Assembly (NCBI GenBank): GCA_018268715.1
Contig: JAFDVZ010000002.1
Coordinates: forward strand, 57,632 to 121,631
Length of the DNA stretch: 64,000 nucleotides
DNA from: Acidobacteriota bacterium
Lineage (GTDB): Bacteria > Acidobacteriota > Terriglobia > Bryobacterales > Bryobacteraceae
Direction of reading: 5' to 3'
Part shown: one piece after another, positions 42,464-51,951 of the stretch
How positions within the stretch are numbered: position 1 is the first letter of the stretch
How the letters are laid out: each line of letters begins with the position of its first letter
The notes under the pieces: model-generated
Databases searched by the model: none
Told to the model about the DNA's origin: nothing
What the model saw: the letters and a program-made list of their open reading frames with translations, nothing else
Made by a program: the position numbers and the translations under genes

Positions 42464-44926
42464 ATGAAATATATCTGCATTCATCAGCACTGTTATCAAC
42501 CCCCACGCGAGAACCCCTGGCTCGAGAAGATTGAAATCCAGGAGTCGGCGTACCCCTATCACGACTGGAACGAACGCATCAACGCCGAGTGCTATGCGCC
42601 GAACACCGCCAGCCGCATGCTCGACGACAGGCACCAGATCACCAAGATCGTGAACAACTACGCCTCCACGAGCTTCAACTTCGGACCGACGCTGCTGTCA
42701 TGGGCCGAAGGCGCCGCTCCGGAAGCCTACCGTTCCATTCTCGCCGCCGACCGCCAAAGCCGCCAACGGTTCTCCGGGCACGGATCCGCGCTCGCGCAGG
42801 TCTTCAACCACATGATCATGCCGCTCGCCAGCCGGCGCGACAAGTACACGCAGGTGAAGTGGGGCATCGCTGATTTCGTCGCCCGGTTCGAACGCGCGCC
42901 GGAGGGGATGTGGCTGCCGGAAACCGCCGTCGACCTGGAGACGCTCGAGGTTCTGGCCGAGCTCGGAGTGAAGTTCACGGTGCTATCGCCCTATCAGGCC
43001 AGGAGCGTTCGCAAGATCGGCGATGAAAGCTGGCGCGACGTTTCCGGCGGTCAGATCGACCCGACTCGCGCCTACGTCCATCGCCTGCGCACCGGCGCCT
43101 CCATCGACATCTTCTTCTACGACGGGCCGGTGTCTCAGGCCGTCGCTTTCGAACGTTTGCTCGACAGCGGAGAACGCTTCGCCAATCGCCTGATGTCGGC
43201 GTTCTCGGACGCCCGCGACTGGGACCAACTGGTGCACATCGCCACCGACGGCGAAACTTACGGCCACCACCATCGTTACGGCGAGATGGCGCTTGCCTAC
43301 GCCCTCGATCACATCGAACGCTGCGGGCTTGCCCGTCTCACCAATTACGGCGAGTATCTGGAGCAGCATCCGCCCCTCCACGAGGTCAGGATCGTTGAGA
43401 ACACGGCCTGGAGCTGCGTTCATGGCGTCGGACGCTGGAAGGAGAGCTGTGGCTGCAACACCGGCGCGCACTCCGATTGGAACCAGAATTGGCGCAAGCC
43501 GCTGCGCGAGGCGCTCGATTGGCTGCGCGACCTCATCACCCCCCAGTTCGAGTCCGCCGCCGGACGGCTGGTGCATGAGCCCTGGGCGGCGCGCGACGCC
43601 TATATCGATGTCCTGCTCGACCACTCCGAAACCAGTCGCCTGAAGTTCCTGCGCGACCATACGCTGAAGCCCCTCAGCCGGAACCAGGAGGTGCGGCTGT
43701 GGAAGATGCTCGAGATGATGCGCCACGCCATGCTCATGTACACGAGCTGCGGCTGGTTTTTCGACGACCTGTCGGGCATCGAGACCATCCAGGTGATTCA
43801 GTACGCCGGACGGGTGGTCCAGTTGGCCGAGGAGTTGTTCGGCGCGCCGGTGGAGGCGACCTTCCTCGAGCACCTGTCGAAAGCCGTGAGCAACATCCCC
43901 GAACAGGGCGACGGCGCGCGCATCTACGCCCGCTTCGTGAAGCCGAACATCGTGGATCTGGAGAAACTGGGCGCGCACTACGCCATCAGCTCGTTGTTTG
44001 AGAACTACACCGAGGAGACCCAGATCTACTGCTATTCGGCGCAACGGACCGATTACCGCCTGATTGAAGCCGGCAAACTGCGCCTGGCGCTGGGCCGCGC
44101 GGCGTTCACTTCCTCGATCACCCAGGAGTGGAAGGATCTTGCCTTCGGCGTGCTTCACTTCGGCGATCATAACCTCACCGGAGGAGTCCGCCAGTTCCAG
44201 GGCGACGAGGCGTACCAGGAGTTGGTGACGCAGGCCGGCGACGCCTTCTACCGCGCCGACGTGCCGGAGGTGATCCGCCTGATCGATCGCGGCTTCGGCA
44301 CCAACATCTACTCGCTCAAGAGTCTGTTCCGCGACGAGCAACGCAATCTGGTGGACCGGATCCTGAAGACGACGATCGAGGAGGCGGAATCCGCCTACCG
44401 CGGCGTCTATGAGCACCATGCGCCGCTGATGCGCTTCCTGCACGGCTTGAAGCTGCCGACTCCCAGGGTGTTCCAACACGCCGCCGGCGTGGCCTTGAAC
44501 GCCATGTTGCGGAAAGCCTTCGACGCCCGCCCGTTCGACGTCGAGCGCGTGCGCACCCTGCTCGACGAGGCGCGCGTGGCCGGCGCGGAACTCGACTCAA
44601 CCACCCTCGAATACACTCTGAGGAAGCGAATCGAGCGAATTTCGGACCGTTTCGACGCGGATCCCAAGGATCGCAAGGCGGTGGAGCAACTGACCGAGGC
44701 GCTCGCCCTACAGGACGTGCTGCCCTTCCAGTTGGTGCTGTGGTCGGTGCAGAACAAGTGCTACGAGGTGCTGCAATCCACCTTCCCCGAAATGTGGAGG
44801 CGCGCCCAGACCGGCGACGTGGACGCGGCCCGTTGGATCGAGAAGTTCCGCGCCCTGGGCCGGAGGGTGAACCTGAAGATCGAGGCTCCGGAGCCCTCGC
44901 TCCGTCCCACTCGCCGGCTGAACTGA
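42464..44926 (+). CDS. GH57-fold DUF3536 protein
   Basis: An 820-residue cytoplasmic protein with the GH57-like catalytic domain (residues about 1-300): MKYICIHQHCYQPPRENPWLE, EGMWLPETAVDLETLEVLAELGVKFTVLSPYQA and HIATDGETYGHHHRYGEMAL, where the acidic residues of WLPE and TDGET fit the nucleophile and acid pair. The C-terminal half is DUF3536-like helical. The family acts on alpha-glucans (branching or amylase-type), but substrate is not proven here. ATG 42464 was chosen because it begins the conserved domain. The region 42357-42463 shows no feature I can name. Confidence 0.85.
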   Translation: MKYICIHQHCYQPPRENPWLEKIEIQESAYPYHDWNERINAECYAPNTASRMLDDRHQITKIVNNYASTSFNFGPTLLSWAEGAAPEAYRSILAADRQSRQRFSGHGSALAQVFNHMIMPLASRRDKYTQVKWGIADFVARFERAPEGMWLPETAVDLETLEVLAELGVKFTVLSPYQARSVRKIGDESWRDVSGGQIDPTRAYVHRLRTGASIDIFFYDGPVSQAVAFERLLDSGERFANRLMSAFSDARDWDQLVHIATDGETYGHHHRYGEMALAYALDHIERCGLARLTNYGEYLEQHPPLHEVRIVENTAWSCVHGVGRWKESCGCNTGAHSDWNQNWRKPLREALDWLRDLITPQFESAAGRLVHEPWAARDAYIDVLLDHSETSRLKFLRDHTLKPLSRNQEVRLWKMLEMMRHAMLMYTSCGWFFDDLSGIETIQVIQYAGRVVQLAEELFGAPVEATFLEHLSKAVSNIPEQGDGARIYARFVKPNIVDLEKLGAHYAISSLFENYTEETQIYCYSAQRTDYRLIEAGKLRLALGRAAFTSSITQEWKDLAFGVLHFGDHNLTGGVRQFQGDEAYQELVTQAGDAFYRADVPEVIRLIDRGFGTNIYSLKSLFRDEQRNLVDRILKTTIEEAESAYRGVYEHHAPLMRFLHGLKLPTPRVFQHAAGVALNAMLRKAFDARPFDVERVRTLLDEARVAGAELDSTTLEYTLRKRIERISDRFDADPKDRKAVEQLTEALALQDVLPFQLVLWSVQNKCYEVLQSTFPEMWRRAQTGDVDAARWIEKFRALGRRVNLKIEAPEPSLRPTRRLN

Positions 44927-44934
44927 GGGGCGGC

Positions 44935-46044
44935 TCAGCGCCCCAGCATATTCGCGTAGGTGCGTTGGAAGAAGACGTCCGTCATGCCCGCGATATAATC
45001 GCAGACCACGCGGTGACGCGGCAGATCGATGGTGTCCTCGACGTAGGTTTCCGGCAGCGCCTCGGGATGCTCCAGCAGGTAGTCGAACAGTTCGGCGATC
45101 TTGCCCGTGGACTTGCGCCGCTCCACCTGCACCAACTCCGACTGGTACACCTGCGCGCGCAGCAACTGCTTGAGTTGCGCGTTGGCGGCGGCCGGCCCGC
45201 TGGCGTACCGCGCGATCCGCCCGGGCGCCCGCCGGACTTCTTCGGAGTCCGTCAGCCCTTTCGCCGCCTCCACCGTGCCTTCGATCAAGCCCGTAACCAG
45301 GTAGTCCACCAGACCTCGGATCGCCTCGAGCAGCCGCAGACGCTCGTTCGAACCGGGAAACTGGCACTCGGCCGTCTCGAGCAACTCGGCGAAGACCGGC
45401 GTCGCGCGGGCGACGGCCGCGGCGTCCAGCAATCCCGCCGACAATCCGTCGTCCAGGTCCGCCGTGTTGTAGGCCACCTCGTCGCACAGATCGATCAACT
45501 GGGCTTCAAGCGGCGGCCGCAATCCCGGCAGGTACTCGTCCAACTCCGGGATCTCGCCCGGCTCGAAGTCGCGCGAGTGCTTCACGATCCCCTCGCGCAC
45601 CTCGAAGGTCAGGTTCAGGCCGGGAAATCGAGGATACAGCCGCTCGAACTGCTCAACGATGCGCAGCGCGTGGTGGTTGTGGTCGAACGACTCGCCGAAG
45701 CGTCGCATCTGGCGGTCCAGTTCGTCCTCGCCGAAGTGCGCAAACGGCGGGTGGCCGATATCGTGGACCAGCGCGAGCGCCTCAACCAGTTCGCAATTGA
45801 GCCCCAGCACCTTGGCCGCCGTACGGGCAATCTGCGATGCCTCCAGGGTGTGCGTCAGACGCGTTCGGCAGTGGTCGGAAAGATCGGGAGGGAAGACCTG
45901 GGTCTTGTTCTCCAGCCGCCGGAACGCGCGCGAATGGACGATCCGGTCGCGATCGCGCTCGAACTCGCCGCGGTAGCGGTGTGGCGCCTCGGGATAGCGG
46001 CGGCCGGCCGACTTCGCGGCATCGAACCGGAGCCGGGATAGCAT
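44935..46044 (-). CDS. dgt: dGTPase-like dNTP triphosphohydrolase
   Basis: HD-domain enzyme that splits dNTPs (usually dGTP) to deoxynucleoside and tripolyphosphate, controlling nucleotide pools. The 369-residue protein has YRGEFERDRDRIVHSRAFRRLENKTQVF, the metal-binding His65 (RLTHTLEA), His94-Asp95 (LVHDIGHPPFAHFGE), then LCDEVAYNTADLDDG. Length fits the shorter, type 2 dGTPase-like proteins. It is five bases downstream of the YfgM-like gene, in the same transcript. Confidence 0.92.
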   Translation of the reverse strand: MLSRLRFDAAKSAGRRYPEAPHRYRGEFERDRDRIVHSRAFRRLENKTQVFPPDLSDHCRTRLTHTLEASQIARTAAKVLGLNCELVEALALVHDIGHPPFAHFGEDELDRQMRRFGESFDHNHHALRIVEQFERLYPRFPGLNLTFEVREGIVKHSRDFEPGEIPELDEYLPGLRPPLEAQLIDLCDEVAYNTADLDDGLSAGLLDAAAVARATPVFAELLETAECQFPGSNERLRLLEAIRGLVDYLVTGLIEGTVEAAKGLTDSEEVRRAPGRIARYASGPAAANAQLKQLLRAQVYQSELVQVERRKSTGKIAELFDYLLEHPEALPETYVEDTIDLPRHRVVCDYIAGMTDVFFQRTYANMLGR

Positions 46045-46049
46045 CGCGG

Positions 46050-46757
46050 CTATTTCGACGCCGGCGGAAGGTCGGACAGAGCCGTCAACGCGGCCCGGCT
46101 GATGGCGCTACGCTCGGTGCGCAGCGGCTCAAGCAGCTTGCGCGCCTCGGCGGGATTCGTCGCCGACAGGTAGCGAGCCAGGGTGATGGCCGCCTGATCC
46201 TTCGAAACAAAATCGGTCGGGCTCGCAAGCAGGGAGCGCAACACCTGCTCGCCCTCGCTCGACTTGCCCTGCGCCTGCAGCACGCTCGCCAGGGCCAGCT
46301 TGGCCAGCGACGCGTAGTTCTTGCCGGCGTGATCCGCCACCTCGCGCAGCGACTTCTCGGCCGTGGGCAGATCGCCCTTGTCGGCGGCCATCGTGCCCAG
46401 GTAGTAGCGGGCGATCAGGCCCTGCTCGGAACCCGAGTAGTTGTTGGCCAGATCGGTAAGCGCCTTCTTGGCGGCGGTGTCCTTGGCGTCCTGGGTCGGG
46501 AAGGCAGGATGTCCCTCTTCGGCCTGTCCGCCGATGGTCGCATCCTGTATCTGCATCGCCGCGCGCAAGGCGTCCTCGCGGACACCATTACGGTAGGATA
46601 TGAACGCGTAGATGGCGAGCGCCAGCACCACCACGCCGGCCGCGATCGCACCGTAACGGACGACCTGCTGCTTGTGTTCGGTTACATACTCGACGCCGTG
46701 GCCGACTTCGAGCGCAAACTTATCTGTCTTCAGTTCTTTACGGGTGATCCTATCCAC
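46050..46757 (-). CDS. YfgM-like membrane-anchored TPR protein
   Basis: A 235-residue protein with an N-terminal cytoplasmic segment (MDRITRKELKTDKFALEVGHGVEYVTEHK), one membrane helix (about residues 34-52) and a periplasmic helical-repeat domain (QGLIARYYLGTMAADKGDLPTAEKSLREVA; YASLAKLALASVLQAQGKSSEGEQVL). This topology matches the YfgM/TPR_21 family, linked to the Sec translocon and folding of exported proteins in E. coli. Role here is inferred. It lies upstream of dgt and 39 bases after mtgA on the same strand. Confidence 0.8.
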   Translation of the reverse strand: MDRITRKELKTDKFALEVGHGVEYVTEHKQQVVRYGAIAAGVVVLALAIYAFISYRNGVREDALRAAMQIQDATIGGQAEEGHPAFPTQDAKDTAAKKALTDLANNYSGSEQGLIARYYLGTMAADKGDLPTAEKSLREVADHAGKNYASLAKLALASVLQAQGKSSEGEQVLRSLLASPTDFVSKDQAAITLARYLSATNPAEARKLLEPLRTERSAISRAALTALSDLPPASK

Positions 46758-46796
46758 TGGCTAAAACCTCGAGGGGAAACACCATGTTAACATGGC

Positions 46797-47486
46797 TCAC
46801 CACCCCATCTGTTTCATGCGCGTCAGGATGATGGCGGAGTAGCCGTCCATGCGGTCCGGGCGGCGGCGCCGCGGGGCGGGGATGACGCCGGCCAGCCGCG
46901 CCGCCTGCTCGCGGTCTACGCGGGCCGCCGGCAGGTTGTACCAGTAGCGGGAGGCCGCCTCGGCGCCATAGACGCCAGGCCCCCATTCGATCACGTTCAG
47001 GTACAGCTCCAGGATGCGGTCCTTGCCCAGGATCAGCTCCACCAGCGGGGTCAAGGTGAACTCGACGCCCTTGCGAATCATGGAGCGGCTGGTGGTCAGA
47101 AACAGATTCTTCACCAGTTGCTGGGAGATGGTGGAGCCGCCCCGTCCCAACTTCCCCTTCTCCAGATCCTGCTCCAGGACCTTGCGCACCTCCACCCAAT
47201 CGAACCCCGAATGTTCGGCGAAGCGGGTGTCCTCGGCCGCCACGACGGCGTGGCGCAGATCCGCGGAAATGCGCGACGCCGGCACGAACTGATACCGCTT
47301 CTGGTAGCGTTTGTGAGTGCGCCAGGCCTCCAGGCGGCGCTCGATCTGGACGCTCGTGGTGGGCGGATCGATCCACCGCAGGCCGGCGATCGCCAGGATG
47401 GCCACGACGTAGAACCCGACGACGGCCGCCGCCATGCCGGCGAGCGCGATACGCCCCCATCGTCGCCAATTCCCCTTCCGGGCCAT
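46797..47486 (-). CDS. mtgA: monofunctional peptidoglycan transglycosylase
   Basis: GT51 enzyme that polymerises lipid II into glycan strands at the outer face of the inner membrane. The 229-residue protein has one N-terminal membrane helix (about residues 14-36) and the GT51 motifs: catalytic Glu85 in VVAAEDTRFAEHSGFDW, GRGGSTISQQLVKNLFLT, RKGVEFTLTPLVEL and LYLNVIEWGPGVYGAEAAS. No transpeptidase domain follows, and the length equals typical MtgA. Confidence 0.95.
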   Translation of the reverse strand: MARKGNWRRWGRIALAGMAAAVVGFYVVAILAIAGLRWIDPPTTSVQIERRLEAWRTHKRYQKRYQFVPASRISADLRHAVVAAEDTRFAEHSGFDWVEVRKVLEQDLEKGKLGRGGSTISQQLVKNLFLTTSRSMIRKGVEFTLTPLVELILGKDRILELYLNVIEWGPGVYGAEAASRYWYNLPAARVDREQAARLAGVIPAPRRRRPDRMDGYSAIILTRMKQMGW

Positions 47487-47571
47487 GCACCTGAATCATG
47501 GCACAGCCCGCCGGCGGCCTGTAACCGCAAGCTCCGGGCGCTGTATTCTCTAACGTGAGCGGGTTCGCAAC

Positions 47572-48153
47572 GTGGTGACGGAGTCCGATGAAAAACTGAT
47601 GGCGGCGGTCCGCGCGGGCGACCTGCGCAAGCTCGCCGTGCTGTTTGAACGGCATCATCGGGCGCTGTTCAGCTTTTTCGTCCACATGAACGGAAATCGC
47701 GACCTGAGCCAGGACCTGGTGCAGGACGTCTTCTTCCGGATTCTGCGCTACCGCCACACCTACGTCGATGGGCGCGCGTTCCCGGCCTGGATGTACCAGA
47801 TCGCGCGCAACGCCAGCATCGACACGGGAAACAAGCGGAAGGGCGAATTGCAACTGGTGACGAACCGCGAAGACGACGAGGACCGCTCCGCCAGGGAGCC
47901 GGTCAGCGAGTTGGTCGCCGCCGACGAGGCCATCCGCCGACGCCAGGAAATCGACCTGCTGCGGCGGGCTCTGGCGCGCCTTCCCGACGAGAAGCGGGAA
48001 GTGCTGGTGCTGAGCCGCTTCCAGAACCTGGCGTACGAGGAGATCGCGGCGATTCTGGGCTGCGAAGTCGGAACCGTCAAGGTGCGGGTGTTCCGCGCCA
48101 CCAAGGCGTTGGGCGAGATCTATTTCGAGCTGGCGGGAGAGAGGGCGTCATGA
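47572..48153 (+). CDS. ECF-family RNA polymerase sigma factor
   Basis: A 193-residue sigma-70 family factor with region 2 (LAVLFERHHRALFSFFVHMNGNRDLSQDLVQDVFFRILRYR) and region 4 (LPDEKREVLVLSRFQNLAYEEIAAILGCEVGTVKVRVFRA). Regions 1.1 and 3 are absent, as in ECF factors. GTG start at 47572. It overlaps the anti-sigma gene by ATGA, so the pair is co-translated; its regulon probably includes this operon. It is divergent from mtgA across 85 bases. Confidence 0.94.
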   Translation: MVTESDEKLMAAVRAGDLRKLAVLFERHHRALFSFFVHMNGNRDLSQDLVQDVFFRILRYRHTYVDGRAFPAWMYQIARNASIDTGNKRKGELQLVTNREDDEDRSAREPVSELVAADEAIRRRQEIDLLRRALARLPDEKREVLVLSRFQNLAYEEIAAILGCEVGTVKVRVFRATKALGEIYFELAGERAS

Positions 48154-48953
48154 AATGCGAGGATTATCGCGCGCGTTTGCCTGAGTATTGGGAAGGCGCG
48201 TTGGTCGACGAGGAGCGGGCCGATCTCGAGATGCACCTGGCCGCCTGCGCCGCCTGCCGCGGGGAGGCGCGCAGCCTGGGCGAGATCTGGCGCGGGTTGG
48301 GGAATATCCCGGAAGCGCAACCGCCCAGCGACCTGCGGCGCCGGTTCTACGAACGGCTGGAGTCCTATCAGCAGGGCGCGCTCGAGACGCCGCCTGGCCC
48401 GAGTTGGGCGGCGCGCCTCAGGTCGTGGCTGCCGACGCATCCGGCCTGGCAGATCGGCCTGGCCGCGGCGATGCTCGTGGTGGGTTTCTTCGCCGGCTAT
48501 CAGATGGATAACAGGCGCGACGCCGCCCAGGTGTCGCAACTGCGCGCGGAGGTGAATAACATGCGCCAATTGGTGACGCTCTCTCTGCTGCAACAGCAGA
48601 ACGCGAGCGAACGGTTGCGCGGCGTGACGTACGCGTACCGCATGGCGGAGTCCGACACCGAGGTGCTGTCGGCTTTGCTTGAGACCATCAACCACGATCC
48701 GAACGTGAACGTGCGCCTGGCCGCCGTGGACGCGCTCCACGGTTTCAGCGGCAGCCCGGTGGCGCGGCGCGGCTTGATCCAGTCATTGTCGCGCCAGGAA
48801 TCGCCCCTGGTTCAGGTCTCGCTCATCGACACTCTGGCCGAAATGAAGGATGAGCAGGCGGTTCCCGCGTTGCGGACCCTCGCCGGGGATCAGGCGGCCA
48901 ACCCGCAGGTGCGACAGCGGGCCGAATGGGCATTGGGAAGGTTGAGTCATTGA
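48150..48953 (+). CDS. zinc-finger anti-sigma factor with HEAT-like repeats
   Basis: Single-pass membrane protein that probably sequesters the ECF factor encoded upstream. In 267 residues: ZAS motif HLAACAAC (His-x3-Cys-x2-Cys, about residue 28-35), one membrane helix (LAAAMLVVGFFAGYQM, about 111-125), a coiled-coil stretch (VSQLRAEVNNMRQLVTLSLLQQQNA), and a C-terminal HEAT-like helical domain (NVNVRLAAVDALHGFSGSPVARRGLIQSL; PLVQVSLIDTLAEMKDEQAVPALRTLA). The outer helical domain may sense the signal. Confidence 0.87.
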   Translation: MKCEDYRARLPEYWEGALVDEERADLEMHLAACAACRGEARSLGEIWRGLGNIPEAQPPSDLRRRFYERLESYQQGALETPPGPSWAARLRSWLPTHPAWQIGLAAAMLVVGFFAGYQMDNRRDAAQVSQLRAEVNNMRQLVTLSLLQQQNASERLRGVTYAYRMAESDTEVLSALLETINHDPNVNVRLAAVDALHGFSGSPVARRGLIQSLSRQESPLVQVSLIDTLAEMKDEQAVPALRTLAGDQAANPQVRQRAEWALGRLSH

Positions 48954-48969
48954 GCGTCAGGAGTCAGTT

Positions 48970-49755
48970 ATGAGAGTAATCAGCGCATTCATATTAGTGG
49001 CGTGGGCGGCGGCGGCGCAGGACGGCGCGGACCGTGTTACGGTTCCCTTCAGCGATCCATCCCGGCCCCAGACCATCAGCGGCAACCTTGTGAATGGATG
49101 CTTTACGGTGGAGGGCGGCGACGTCAAGGAAGTGACCGTGGAAGGCGGCGGCGAACTACGTCACCGGGCTCCGCGCGGGGCGGAGGGCCTGCGGCGCGTC
49201 GGCATCGGCGGCAACATCACCGTGGAGGAATCGGGGAACGTCATCAAGATCTCCGGCCCCGCCAATCGCAGCGTGAGGGTGCAGGCGCCCAGGACGGTGA
49301 CGCTCAAGCTGGAATGCACCAACGGCGGGGATCTCAAGATCTCCAACATCGCCGGCGACGCGGAACTCAACAACGTAAACGGCAACATCCGCGCGCTGGG
49401 AATCACCGGCTCCGTGCTGGCGCATTCGCTGAACGGACGCATCACGGTGGCGCTCGACCAACTGTCGCCGGATAAGCCCATGTCGTTTTCCACCCTGAAC
49501 GGCGACATCGACGTGACGTTGCCCGCCGATGCGAAGGCCACGCTGCGGATGAAGTCCGACAACGGTGAGATTTACACCGATTTCGAAATGAAACTGCAGG
49601 CGAACTCCACCCCGGCGGGCGAGGACAAGCGCTCGAGCGGCGGCAAATACAAGGTCAAACTGGACAAGGCGTTCGTCGGCGCCATCAACGGCGGCGGTCC
49701 GGACATCAGCTTCAAGACTCTCAACGGCAACATCTTCGTGCGGCAAAAGAAGTAG
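48970..49755 (+). CDS. exported DUF4097-like beta-strand repeat protein
   Basis: A 261-residue protein with an N-terminal signal peptide (MRVISAFILVAWAAAA). Strand repeats built on G-D/N motifs (GDLKISNIAGDAELNNVNGNIRALGITGSVLAHSLNGRITV; STLNGDIDVTLP; KTLNGNIFVRQ) are characteristic of the DUF4097 right-handed beta-solenoid adhesin-like family. It follows the anti-sigma gene by 16 bases and is probably controlled by the sigma factor, as is common for DUF4097 genes beside ECF operons. Function is not known. Confidence 0.85.
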   Translation: MRVISAFILVAWAAAAQDGADRVTVPFSDPSRPQTISGNLVNGCFTVEGGDVKEVTVEGGGELRHRAPRGAEGLRRVGIGGNITVEESGNVIKISGPANRSVRVQAPRTVTLKLECTNGGDLKISNIAGDAELNNVNGNIRALGITGSVLAHSLNGRITVALDQLSPDKPMSFSTLNGDIDVTLPADAKATLRMKSDNGEIYTDFEMKLQANSTPAGEDKRSSGGKYKVKLDKAFVGAINGGGPDISFKTLNGNIFVRQKK

Positions 49756-49773
49756 CGCGCCCATAATTGAAGG

Positions 49774-51333
49774 GTGAACCGCGCAGAGATGTATCGCCGC
49801 GTCCGTGAACACAACGGGCGCTGGGACATGATCGTCGTGGGGGGCGGCGCCACCGGAGTCGGCATCGCTATCGACGCCGCCACCCGCAACTACGACGTTC
49901 TACTGCTTGAACAGAGCGATTTCGGCAAGGGCACGTCGAGCCGCAGCACCAAGCTGGTGCACGGCGGCGTGCGATACCTCGAACAGGGCAACGTCTCGCT
50001 GGTGATGGAGGCGCTCAAGGAGCGAGGACTGCTGTTGCAGAACGCTCCGCACCTGGTTCACGACCTGGCGTTCGTGGTCCCGAACTATGACTGGTGGGAA
50101 GCCCCCTTCTACGGCATCGGGCTCAAGGTGTACAACCTGCTGGCGGGAAAGTACGGCTTCGGCCAGTCGCGAATCCTGTCCAAGGAGGAGACGCTCGAGC
50201 GCTTGCCCACCATCAAGACCGAGGGCCTGCGCGGCGGCGTCGTCTATTACGATGGCCAGTTCGACGATTCGCGCCTGTTGATCAACATGGTGACGACGGC
50301 CTACGAGCAGGGCGCGACGCTGCTCAACTACGCCGCCGTAACCTCGCTCGACAAGGACGCGCAGGGTTTCGTCAACGGCGTCACGGCGCGCGACGCGGAA
50401 ACCGGCGAGACGTTCCGCGCCGAGGCGAAGGTGGTGATCAACGCCACCGGCGCCTTCAGCGATGGAGTTCGCCAGCAGTCGGATCCGGACGCCGAAGCGA
50501 TGATCGCGCCGAGCCAGGGCATCCACCTGGTCTTCGACCGCTCGTTTCTACCGGGCGACAGCGCCATCATGGTGCCCCACACCTCCGACGGCCGCGTGAT
50601 GTTCGCCATCCCCTGGCACGGCCACACGCTGGTGGGAACCACCGACACGCCGATTCCCGCGGCGGAGCTCGAACCATCCCCCATGGAGCAGGAAATCGAG
50701 TTCATCCTCAACACCGCCGCCGAGTATCTCGAGCGGAGGCCCACGCGCGAGGACGTGCTGAGCGTGTTCACCGGCATCCGGCCGCTGGTGAAGTCGAGCG
50801 CCAGCGGCAACACGGCGTCGCTGTCGCGCGATCACACCATCCGCATCGAACGCAGCGGCCTGCTGACCATCTGCGGCGGCAAGTGGACCACCTATCGTCA
50901 CATGGCGGAGGACCTGGTGAACCAGGCCGCGGACCTCGCCGAATTGCCCGAGAAAGAGTGCGTCACCCGCCGCCTGAACATCCACGGGTTCTTCCCGTCG
51001 CACGAAAAGCTGGGCGAGTTGCGGGTGTACGGCTCCGACGCCCTGGAGATCCGCAAGATGATCGCGACGGAGCCGGCGCTCAGCGAACGCCTGCATCCGG
51101 CGCTGCCATACACGGCGGCGGAGGTGGTGTGGGCCGCTCGCCAGGAGATGGCCCGCACCCTCGAGGACGTACTGGCGCGCCGTCTGCGGGCGCTGTTTCT
51201 TAATGCAAGAGCCGCCATTGCGATGGCGCCGCGAACAGCGGAGTTGATGGCCGTGGAGTTGGGTCTCGACGCCAACTGGCAGTCCGGCCAGTTAGCTGCG
51301 TTCAACGAGGTGGCGGCCAAGTACGTGGTGTGA
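49774..51333 (+). CDS. glpD: FAD-dependent glycerol-3-phosphate dehydrogenase
   Basis: Oxidises glycerol 3-phosphate to dihydroxyacetone phosphate and passes electrons to quinone at the membrane. The 519-residue protein has the FAD-binding MIVVGGGATGVGIAIDAATRNYDVLLLEQSDFGKGTSSRSTKLVHGGVRYLEQ, IDTTG-like GTTDTPIP segment, and the C-terminal domain starting about residue 390. Length matches aerobic GlpD. GTG start at 49774. The last 32 bases overlap the convergent methyltransferase gene. Confidence 0.95.
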   Translation: MNRAEMYRRVREHNGRWDMIVVGGGATGVGIAIDAATRNYDVLLLEQSDFGKGTSSRSTKLVHGGVRYLEQGNVSLVMEALKERGLLLQNAPHLVHDLAFVVPNYDWWEAPFYGIGLKVYNLLAGKYGFGQSRILSKEETLERLPTIKTEGLRGGVVYYDGQFDDSRLLINMVTTAYEQGATLLNYAAVTSLDKDAQGFVNGVTARDAETGETFRAEAKVVINATGAFSDGVRQQSDPDAEAMIAPSQGIHLVFDRSFLPGDSAIMVPHTSDGRVMFAIPWHGHTLVGTTDTPIPAAELEPSPMEQEIEFILNTAAEYLERRPTREDVLSVFTGIRPLVKSSASGNTASLSRDHTIRIERSGLLTICGGKWTTYRHMAEDLVNQAADLAELPEKECVTRRLNIHGFFPSHEKLGELRVYGSDALEIRKMIATEPALSERLHPALPYTAAEVVWAARQEMARTLEDVLARRLRALFLNARAAIAMAPRTAELMAVELGLDANWQSGQLAAFNEVAAKYVV

Positions 51334-51904
51334 CGCTGGCCAGATAGTAGTGATTGCCGCCTTCGTCGAGCCGGGTCCCGGTGAGCGCCAGGCCCGCCGC
51401 CTCCAACTCGATCCGATACGCAGCTTCGCCGAGCGAGACGGAGGGGAGGCCGGTCAGGCTGTCGGCCCACGAGCAGGCCTGACTGGGCGCCGTGAACAGG
51501 AACCGGCCGCCCGGCCTGAGCGCGTCCGACACCCTCGCAATCAGTTTTCGCTGGGCGCCGGCGTCGAGCAGAAAGAACAGGCCCCAGGACACGATGGCGT
51601 CGAAGGTCCGATTCAGGAAACTGCAGTTCTCGACTGCGGCGCATTCCACCGGGGCGTTGGGAAAGCGTTTGGCGAACGCCGCCGCCATGCTGGGAGAAGC
51701 GTCGACGCCGTGAATCGCGAAGCCGAGATCGGCCAGAACCTGGGAGATGGGCGCGCCGGAGCCACAGCCGAGATCGAGCACCGCCGAGCCCGGCGCGAGC
51801 ACGCGGGACCACTCGGCGACCACCGTCGCGCCCATGTCGGGACTGCGGCTCTCGATGAACCGCGACGCGATCGCTTCATAGCCGTTTGAGAAATCGGCAG
51901 GCAT
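51302..51904 (-). CDS. class I SAM-dependent methyltransferase
   Basis: A 200-residue methyltransferase with motif I VLDLGCGSGAPIS (about residues 43-55), IHGVDASPSM, and FDAIVSWGLFFLLD. It looks like a small-molecule methyltransferase of the 11/25-type fold. Substrate unknown. Convergent with glpD (32-base overlap). The RraA-like gene upstream is 47 bases away on the same strand, so co-transcription is possible. Confidence 0.85.
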   Translation of the reverse strand: MPADFSNGYEAIASRFIESRSPDMGATVVAEWSRVLAPGSAVLDLGCGSGAPISQVLADLGFAIHGVDASPSMAAAFAKRFPNAPVECAAVENCSFLNRTFDAIVSWGLFFLLDAGAQRKLIARVSDALRPGGRFLFTAPSQACSWADSLTGLPSVSLGEAAYRIELEAAGLALTGTRLDEGGNHYYLASVTPRTWPPPR

Positions 51905-51951
51905 TCGGTGGAGCGCCCGAGCCTCCTCGGGCGCTCGGAATTTGCAGCGCG

